DNA of 48,219 bases, taken from positions 1-48,219 of the forward strand of contig QMSP01000012.1 in assembly GCA_003650925.1 (NCBI GenBank), written 5' to 3'. The notes under the pieces were generated by a model. It worked only from the letters and a program-made list of their open reading frames with translations. It had not been told where the DNA came from and ran no database searches. This DNA comes from Thermoprotei archaeon (GTDB taxonomy: Archaea; Thermoproteota; Thermoprotei; QMSL01). Made by a program: the position numbers and the translations under genes. Below, one piece after another: positions 42,916 through 48,219 of this stretch; the first letter of the stretch is position 1; each line of letters begins with the position of its first letter.

Positions 42916-44283
42916 CTAGAGGTCATAGTTCGATGGATTGAATTCCTTAATCTTTGATTTGTATCTACTGATGGTCTTATCGATCAGCTCGTCCTCTTCT
43001 TTAGGCACCACGTTCAATAGTGTAAGGAGCCTCTCAAGATATCTAACCTCAGGCGTGCTTAACTTGATCACCTTGTTCCTATGAGCTTCATTTATGAGTG
43101 TGAGCGCTTTCATGGCTACGGCTACTGTCCTCTCGTATATGTTTCTCTGCTTGATGACCTCAACTCCAAGCTCCCATGCTATATCTGGTGAGAGGATGAA
43201 TGCTTGAGGATCTTCGAATTTATCGGACTCGACGAGCAGGTCTCTTAAGATGAACTCCTCGCCTTTCCTCAGGGCGATGTTCATGAGTTTAACGTCATAG
43301 TGGAGGATCTCGAGAATTGCCTGAGGTGCTGTACCACTGAAGACCTTGATGTTCTCTATCTGCTCATTTGACCATAGGTCACATACTGCAGCAACTATAT
43401 TCCCAACTAGGCTACTATGAGCGACAGCGCTTGTCTTTCCTTCAAGGGACATGGGGTAGCCTGTTATGGCTTTTATCGCTACGTTTTCATAGGCGCAATC
43501 CTTCCCAGGACCTATAGCTCCTTCCTCGTAAGCTATAAGTGACCTCGAGATGCTCATGGCTCTGATCATCGCAGCCATGACGTGGGGTATCGACCTATTT
43601 ACCATGCCTCCCGCCAAGATCATGGCTGTGTTGGCGAAGCCACAAGCTGTGTCTCCTCCGGGCAACACATCATGGCGTCTACATATTCTAACTATTTCCC
43701 TCCATAATCGTCTCATATCTCTTGGCGCTAGGACAGCTAGTGAGAGCACTATGCCCTCTACATCTCCTCTGATCAGAGCATAATCGAAGACCTCCTTGCC
43801 CCCTATGGATTCGACCGATATCACATCAGCTCCAGCTCTACATACAGCCTCAGTGGTCTCCAAGATCATGCTCATGGCCTTGTCAAAGTCAATACCTCTA
43901 AGACCGCGGATATCAGCAGGGGTTACGCGAAGAGCTAACCTTATGCCATATCTATTATGGTACTTCTCTAGAATCTCTCTCTGCTTGTTCACTATCTCCT
44001 CTGCAAGCCTAGGCCTAAGCGTTATGAAGAAGCTGAGCTCAGTCTCGAGCTGGAGTGAAGACATGCCCAGATTCACAGCTCTATCGAGGAGCTTGTTCGT
44101 TATATCCTCGTACTCTCTAAGGAGCTTTTCCTCATCATTCTCATGCTCCCTATAAGGCCAGTACTTCACCTCAGGCACTACCTCTCCATTGCCTACTTCT
44201 AGGTCGAGACCGTACTTGAGAGGCTTTTTCGCTCTTCCAAAGACCATTTCTCTAGGGCTTTCATAAGCCATCTTAGCGAACAT
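42916..44283 (-). CDS. mtaB: methanol:corrinoid methyltransferase MtaB
   Basis: About 455 residues; the methanosarcinal enzymes are about 460. MAYESPREMVFGRAKKPLK, SVESIGGKEVFDYALIRGD, GDTACGFANTAMILAGG and EEGAIGPGKDCAYENVAIKA follow the family closely. The three zinc ligands known in the M. barkeri protein (Glu164, Cys220, Cys269) correspond here to E158, C214 and C263, each shifted by exactly six. The enzyme transfers the methyl of methanol to a cobalt corrinoid protein. No MtaC is next to it, so the partner must be elsewhere, or the substrate differs. ATG at 44283 has the TATA CCTTAAATAA (44311-44320) 32 nt upstream. Monocistronic. Confidence 0.9.
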   Translation of the reverse strand: MFAKMAYESPREMVFGRAKKPLKYGLDLEVGNGEVVPEVKYWPYREHENDEEKLLREYEDITNKLLDRAVNLGMSSLQLETELSFFITLRPRLAEEIVNKQREILEKYHNRYGIRLALRVTPADIRGLRGIDFDKAMSMILETTEAVCRAGADVISVESIGGKEVFDYALIRGDVEGIVLSLAVLAPRDMRRLWREIVRICRRHDVLPGGDTACGFANTAMILAGGMVNRSIPHVMAAMIRAMSISRSLIAYEEGAIGPGKDCAYENVAIKAITGYPMSLEGKTSAVAHSSLVGNIVAAVCDLWSNEQIENIKVFSGTAPQAILEILHYDVKLMNIALRKGEEFILRDLLVESDKFEDPQAFILSPDIAWELGVEVIKQRNIYERTVAVAMKALTLINEAHRNKVIKLSTPEVRYLERLLTLLNVVPKEEDELIDKTISRYKSKIKEFNPSNYDL

Positions 44284-44346
44284 CACAGTATAGGATTCAT
44301 ACTAAGGGGATTATTTAAGGATAAAATAAGGGCTTGATGTAGAGCA

Positions 44347-45867
44347 TCAGAGGATTAGCATGATGCTAAGCATGATCAATAGCGCTCCTGCTATGATCGA
44401 AAGATGTCTGTAGTACTTGGCCACCAGCTCCCTAGCCCTGGCCACACTGAGGCCCACATACGCTGAAATCAGTATCAGGAAGAGAGGTACGACGAATATG
44501 ACATTGTACAATATCAAGTAGGGCAGGGCCTCTTGAAGGCTCAAGCTGGCCAGAGTTTTAATAGCTACTAGGTATGGACCTGCACTACATGGCAATAATG
44601 AGAAGGAGATCATGAGCCCTATGCCGAACGCTGCAATGATGCCCAAGGCTCTGTATAGGAGTCTAAAGGACCTCTTAGGTGCTATGAGCTTTGGCTTCTC
44701 AAGGGCACCTGTTACTATAGAGTAGAGACCAAAACCTACTCCTATCATGACTACAATGACCTTGGGTATGAACACTATGGCGTGATACATAGCTATGCCT
44801 AAGCTCATGTAACCAACTATTATTCCAAGGATGAAGGAAAGACCAGAGCCAAGCACTTTCCATCCTTTGCCATATCTTAGATTAAGCAGTATAAGGAAGG
44901 CCGTATAGACAAGGAAGGTGCATGGATTTATGCTATCTGATAGAGCTAAAGCCACTAGATAGCCCACGTTCGGATGCTCTCTTATGATATACTCTCCTCT
45001 CAGGGCTTTGAGCACTAGCTCTACTTGTTCATGAGGTAGTTCTCTAAGCTCCCCTAGGCGATAATATCTCACGCCCTTGTGTTCGCTTTCACTCAGTATG
45101 AGGTCAAGTACTGAAGATTCCACCTTTCCATCAATTATAGCTATGAGCTTGTCCTCTGCGAACATAATGCTTAGAGGAACCTCCTCTAGTGAAGGAGAGT
45201 TTATTATGCGTTTTATAGTGTAGAATATGTCAAGGTTCCTAGGCTTAGAGATATCGTATTCCTCCACTTGAATATCCTTGCTGGTAAAAACTTTCTTCGC
45301 CTCTTCACAAGCGTGGCAGAGGGGAACTGAGAACATTATGATTCGATATCTACCTAGCTGTATCTCCTCCGAAGGTCTCTCCTCGAGAGCTGGAATTGCA
45401 GAGCCCTTCACTATAGCTATTATCTTCCTCTCCACATCATTACTGAGGGTTATGACCTGCCCTCTAATAGTCCTGAAGATAGGCCTATTCTCCTTGGCGT
45501 ACTGGTCTATGAGTACCTCGAGATCATGTAGGCTCAGTACAGTGCCCAGAGCTACTAGATTATCGAGGTCACTGGTCATTATGATGATGAAGGGTATGGT
45601 GGGCGTTTCATTAAGGCCTAGCACCTGAGCTATGGCTAGAAGCTGATGTTGATAGGTCTCGTTCTCAAGAGGACGATATTCAAAGTCAAGGAGAGCCGCC
45701 TTGAGCTCCTTCTTGAACTTCACACACTCAGGGCAGAGATCACTTCCATAGACTACATAGTGATAATTCGCAAGCTCCTCCTCTGTAGCCTTGATGACAC
45801 AAGCGTTCAGCACTACATATGTGACGAGGAGCAGGGGGAGCAGTAGGATGAGTGAGCAGCGAAGCAT
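44347..45867 (-). CDS. double-thioredoxin/CcdA fusion (DsbD-like)
   Basis: 506 residues. After an N-terminal membrane anchor come two thioredoxin-like domains, with active-site pairs CPEC (C45, C48) and CHAC (C184, C187). About six membrane helices of the CcdA type follow, with cysteines in SINPCTFLVY (C316) and SLLPCSAGPYLVA (C427). CcdA/DsbD proteins move electrons across the membrane to keep outside thiols reduced. The fusion carries its own outside acceptor domains at the N-terminus rather than the more usual separate proteins. TATA GCTTAAATTAG (45898-45908, minus strand) lies about 36 nt upstream; the gene is divergent from the small anchored protein at 45986. Confidence 0.82.
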   Translation of the reverse strand: MLRCSLILLLPLLLVTYVVLNACVIKATEEELANYHYVVYGSDLCPECVKFKKELKAALLDFEYRPLENETYQHQLLAIAQVLGLNETPTIPFIIIMTSDLDNLVALGTVLSLHDLEVLIDQYAKENRPIFRTIRGQVITLSNDVERKIIAIVKGSAIPALEERPSEEIQLGRYRIIMFSVPLCHACEEAKKVFTSKDIQVEEYDISKPRNLDIFYTIKRIINSPSLEEVPLSIMFAEDKLIAIIDGKVESSVLDLILSESEHKGVRYYRLGELRELPHEQVELVLKALRGEYIIREHPNVGYLVALALSDSINPCTFLVYTAFLILLNLRYGKGWKVLGSGLSFILGIIVGYMSLGIAMYHAIVFIPKVIVVMIGVGFGLYSIVTGALEKPKLIAPKRSFRLLYRALGIIAAFGIGLMISFSLLPCSAGPYLVAIKTLASLSLQEALPYLILYNVIFVVPLFLILISAYVGLSVARARELVAKYYRHLSIIAGALLIMLSIMLIL

Positions 45868-45895
45868 ATGGCGCCCCTAGCTATGTGATCGCTTT

Positions 45896-45961
45896 CCCTA
45901 ATTTAAGCAAAACTTTTTGCATAGAGGCTTTTCTTTGTTTACATGACATTAAGGTTTATCA
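45896..45961. promoter_or_regulatory. divergent promoter pair between the CcdA fusion and its neighbour
   Basis: The minus-strand element GCTTAAATTAG (45898-45908) and the plus-strand element AAGGTTTATCAAG (about 45950-45962) lie about 36 and 30 nt from their starts. The 118-bp spacer leaves room for a shared regulator between them. Confidence 0.4.
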
Positions 45962-45985
45962 AGCGGACAAGAGGTAAAACTTTCG

Positions 45986-46513
45986 ATGGGGATATCCTTG
46001 AGAAGGAAGTTGATGACTATTGGCCTCGTCTCCATAGCCTTTATCGTGATGATCTCGCTCATCTATCTGCACATGCTCCTTCAGCCTAGGCTACGAGCGA
46101 TAATATACTCAAGCCCCGAGGTGATGAACTCCATCGAGAGGGAGTTAAGAGAGAAGCTAGGAGTCGGGGACATCACGTTTCACAATATAGCGCTGGATGA
46201 GGAGAGGAAGGTCTATGATATGTTATGTGATATAATATTTGAGAAGTCGTGTGGATTCCTTCCAATAACACTAGTGTTTCAAGGTGAGAAGCTAGTATGC
46301 ATCATAGCTGGGAGGCCAAGCGAGGAGCTATGGAGCGCCATAAGGAGGAACATCACAGAAGGAGAGCAAGTGTTTTTAGCCTACTCAGGACCAATGGAGC
46401 TACTCCTCAAGGCCATATGTCGTTCATGTCCTCCTGAGGAAGTAGTAGAGGCGATAGTTATCTTGAGTGAGAGAAAGGTGGAAGCCATCCAAGAGCTGGT
46501 GATGAGGAGATAG
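45986..46513 (+). CDS. membrane-anchored small protein with scattered cysteines
   Basis: 175 residues. One N-terminal helix (KLMTIGLVSIAFIVMISLIY, about 8-27) anchors a domain of about 140 residues outside. ITLVFQGEKLVCIIAGRPSE resembles the end of a thioredoxin-like fold (cis-Pro region and following strand). Cysteines occur in MLCDIIFEKSCGF, LVCII and AICRSCPP, but there is no standard CxxC at the expected N-terminal place. Divergent from the CcdA fusion and so probably its redox partner or substrate. Function inferred from context only. ATG at 45986 with a TATA about 30 nt upstream suggests a leaderless transcript. Confidence 0.6.
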   Translation: MGISLRRKLMTIGLVSIAFIVMISLIYLHMLLQPRLRAIIYSSPEVMNSIERELREKLGVGDITFHNIALDEERKVYDMLCDIIFEKSCGFLPITLVFQGEKLVCIIAGRPSEELWSAIRRNITEGEQVFLAYSGPMELLLKAICRSCPPEEVVEAIVILSERKVEAIQELVMRR

Positions 46514-46573
46514 AGGGAAGAAAATGCATTAAGTCGAAAGCATTTCTATTTTTATATTTGGGGGTATTCCAAG

Positions 46574-47818
46574 GTGAAGAGTGGTTACACGTCAAGGAGA
46601 AGAGTCATGGAGGCTATTGAGCACAAGGAGCCAGATAGAGTTCCTATTGACTTAGGAGGCATGCTATCAACAGGCATAACTGCGATAGCGTATAATAGGT
46701 TGAAGAGATATCTAGGCATAAAGGGTGGTGCAACAAGAATTATAGACCCTGTACAGTTCCTAGCAAAGCCTGAAAAGGAGATCCTCGACTTTGCTTGGGC
46801 TGATGTGCTGCCCATACTCAGAGAGCCCAAGAAGTGGAAACTATGGACACTAGCGGATGGAAGTACGTGTGAAGTACCTTATGACTTCAATCCTGAGAGG
46901 ATGCCTGATGGTTCGTACATAATCAGAGATGGCGTTGCTTGGATACCTCCAGGAGCTGTCATTAGGATGCCTCCTAAGGGATATTACTTCGACATAATAA
47001 AGCACCCACTATCAGATGCAAGCAACGTGGAGGACTTGAAAAAGTACGACTGGGATAGGCTATTAGTCAAGAACTATGTGTCACCATATTGGGAGACACT
47101 TGATGAGATGGCTGAGAGATGTAAGAAGCTATATCACGAGACTGATTATGCACTAATGCTTAACTTTGGAGGCAACATATTTGAGACCTCGTGGTATTTG
47201 AGAGGATTTGCAGAGTTCCTTATAGACTTAAGACGTAGGCCAAGAATGGCTGAATTCATAATGGATAAGCTTCTTGAGATTTTCAAGCATAACTTCAGAG
47301 AGATCATAAGAAGAGTGAAGGGCTACATACAGATAGTTCAAGTAGGTGATGACCTAGGTCAGCAGAATGGTCCTATAATGTCATTAAAGCTATATAGGGA
47401 GTACATAAAGCCGAGACATGCAGAGCTCTATGAGTTCATAAAGAAAGAGTCTGGTGGAGCCAAGATATTCCTCCACACCTGTGGCTCGATCTATGTCTTC
47501 ATAGAAGACCTCATAGAGATAGGAGTGGACATACTTAATCCCATCCAGGTGTCAGCTAAGGACATGGATACCAAGAGGCTTAAGAAGGAGTTTGGTGATG
47601 AGGTAACCTTCTGGGGAGGTGGATGCGATACCCAGAAGATATTGCCCTTTGGAACTCCAGAGGATGTAAGGAAGGAAGTTAAGAAGAGGATTGAGGATCT
47701 GGCGCCAGGAGGAGGCTTTGTATTCTGCCAAGTTCATAACATACAGCCAGAGGTACCTCCAGAAAATATAGCAGCCATGTATGAGGCAGTACATGAATAT
47801 GGATGGTATCGAAAATAG
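46574..47818 (+). CDS. uroporphyrinogen decarboxylase family protein, MtaA-like zinc motif
   Basis: 414 residues. The N-terminus YTSRRRVMEAIEHKEPDRVP is a family hallmark; LHTCGSIYVFIEDLIEIGVD carries the H301-x-C303 zinc motif of MtaA/MtbA-type corrinoid:CoM methyltransferases, and GGFVFCQVHNIQPEVPPENI the third ligand candidate, C385. A reaction that moves a methyl from a corrinoid to a thiol is plausible; real uroporphyrinogen decarboxylation is less so. GTG at 46574 keeps the hallmark helix; ATG at 46607 has a better ribosome site (AAGGAG), so the start is uncertain. TATA TTTATATTT lies near 46551. It may work with the MtaB encoded 2.3 kb away. Confidence 0.72.
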   Translation: MKSGYTSRRRVMEAIEHKEPDRVPIDLGGMLSTGITAIAYNRLKRYLGIKGGATRIIDPVQFLAKPEKEILDFAWADVLPILREPKKWKLWTLADGSTCEVPYDFNPERMPDGSYIIRDGVAWIPPGAVIRMPPKGYYFDIIKHPLSDASNVEDLKKYDWDRLLVKNYVSPYWETLDEMAERCKKLYHETDYALMLNFGGNIFETSWYLRGFAEFLIDLRRRPRMAEFIMDKLLEIFKHNFREIIRRVKGYIQIVQVGDDLGQQNGPIMSLKLYREYIKPRHAELYEFIKKESGGAKIFLHTCGSIYVFIEDLIEIGVDILNPIQVSAKDMDTKRLKKEFGDEVTFWGGGCDTQKILPFGTPEDVRKEVKKRIEDLAPGGGFVFCQVHNIQPEVPPENIAAMYEAVHEYGWYRK

Positions 47819-47833
47819 AAAATCTAGAAGTAA

Positions 47834-47872
47834 AGTAATGAAGAAAAAGAAAATTAAAAGAATTTTTATGAA
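47834..47872 (-). terminator. T-rich transcript end for the tail gene
   Basis: Read on the minus strand, the sequence just after the stop at 47885 carries several T runs (CTTTTAATTTTCTTTTTC), the usual archaeal intrinsic termination pattern. Confidence 0.4.
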
Positions 47873-47884
47873 TTTATTATAAGT

Positions 47885-48062
47885 TTACGACCTCCTACGT
47901 GCTACTACGAAGAGTACTACTGCCAGTATTATTATGACTATCGCCTCTATGACCACAGCAGTCAGAGCACCTAACTGTCCACTTAGTGCAGCTATGCTTT
48001 CCTTGATAGCCTTCACATCCTCAGCTAGTCCAGCCACGCTCTCCTTTATGGCAGCAACGATG
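47885..48062 (-). pseudogene. truncated C-terminal membrane-anchor tail
   Basis: The frame ends in a coiled coil (AAIKESVAGLAEDVKAIKES) and a membrane helix (ALTAVVIEAIVIIILAVVLF) with a basic end VARRRS. That is the same arrangement as the end of DppA in this window, so it looks like the tail of an exported solute-binding or surface protein. Upstream, the frame continues into sequence that on the other strand encodes a PIN domain. The N-terminal part is missing and the gene is probably broken, although a small anchored protein starting nearby is not excluded. Confidence 0.5.
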
Positions 48063-48219
48063 GTAGTCGATCTGACCAAGGAGATCGCAGAGCTCGCAGG
48101 CGAGATAGACGTTAAGAGAAAGCGTAGGGTGAAGGGATGTGGAATGGCCGACTCCATAATCCTGGCTACAGCACGGATAGCAGAGGCGAGGGTCGTGGCA
48201 GGCGATGACCATTCCAGGG
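48060..48219 (+). pseudogene. PIN-domain (VapC-like) ribonuclease fragment, runs off the window
   Basis: The plus strand encodes VVDLTKEIAELAGEIDVK then CGMADSIILATARIAEARVV and AGDDH, the C-terminal half of a VapC-type PIN domain: the Asp in ADSIILATA and the Asp pair in GDDH are active-site positions. The N-terminal half with the first conserved Asp is absent; the sequence before 48060 belongs to the tail on the other strand. No VapB antitoxin is seen. The right end is cut by the window. Confidence 0.55.

Noticed and set aside
48021-48212. Cys/His-rich minus-strand frame at the right end
   Set aside because: It is the antisense of the PIN-domain fragment and shows no family pattern; its cysteines come from codons of the other strand.

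Overview
The window comes from an archaeon, most likely a thermophilic member of the Thermoproteota (TACK group). The evidence is archaeal ribosomal proteins (eL19, eL32, eS4 and an archaeal-length uL3), aRF1, archaeal UMP kinase, a cyclic 2,3-diphosphoglycerate synthetase, archaeal-type SecY, TATA boxes about 25-35 nt upstream of genes, and short tRNA introns with bulge-helix-bulge geometry. One of those introns is at a non-canonical position. The exact lineage cannot be read from this window alone.

Left part (1-16 kb): a uroporphyrinogen-decarboxylase-like gene and a cupin, a good C/D box guide RNA candidate, and a cobalamin-type radical SAM protein behind a palindromic operator. Next is a dipeptide/oligopeptide ABC importer whose genes are split into three units (dppBCD on the minus strand, dppA on the minus strand, dppF on the plus strand) with a small membrane protein between them. 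Then come cpgS, a PhoU/AbrB-type regulator, an undecaprenyl-diphosphatase homologue and an unknown 451-residue protein.

Middle (16-26.3 kb): a small membrane protein, an amidohydrolase-like protein, a PfkB kinase, tRNA-Leu(CAA) with a 22-nt intron, UMP kinase, aRF1 and tRNA-Ala(CGC) with a 14-nt intron. A plus-strand operon follows: a DapA/KDG-aldolase family lyase, a D-2-hydroxyacid dehydrogenase and two tandem FGGY kinases. It looks like a sugar or sugar-acid catabolic cluster whose substrate is not known.

Ribosomal part (26.3-38.9 kb, minus strand): Zn-ribbon protein, uL24, eS4, uL5, uS14, uS8, eL32, eL19, uL18, uS5, uL30, uL15, SecY, a winged-helix protein, a 33-residue basic peptide, a SPOUT methyltransferase, uL3, uL4, uL23, uL2 and, abutting uL2, a metal-binding ABC receptor. 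Compared with the usual archaeal order, the spc half precedes the S10 half, uL6 is missing from its slot, and uS19-uL22-uS3-uL29-uS17-uL14 are absent.

Right part (38.9-48.2 kb): two large membrane-anchored or secreted proteins of unknown function, tRNA-Gly(CCC), and an orphan MtaB-type methanol:corrinoid methyltransferase with all three zinc ligands. A double-thioredoxin/CcdA fusion is divergent from a small anchored protein that may be its partner. Then come an MtaA-like uroporphyrinogen-decarboxylase family protein and, at the edge, a truncated membrane-anchor tail fused head-on to a PIN-domain fragment. The MtaB, the two UroD-family proteins and the B12-type radical SAM protein suggest corrinoid-dependent methyl chemistry, but no corrinoid protein (MtaC) is present here.
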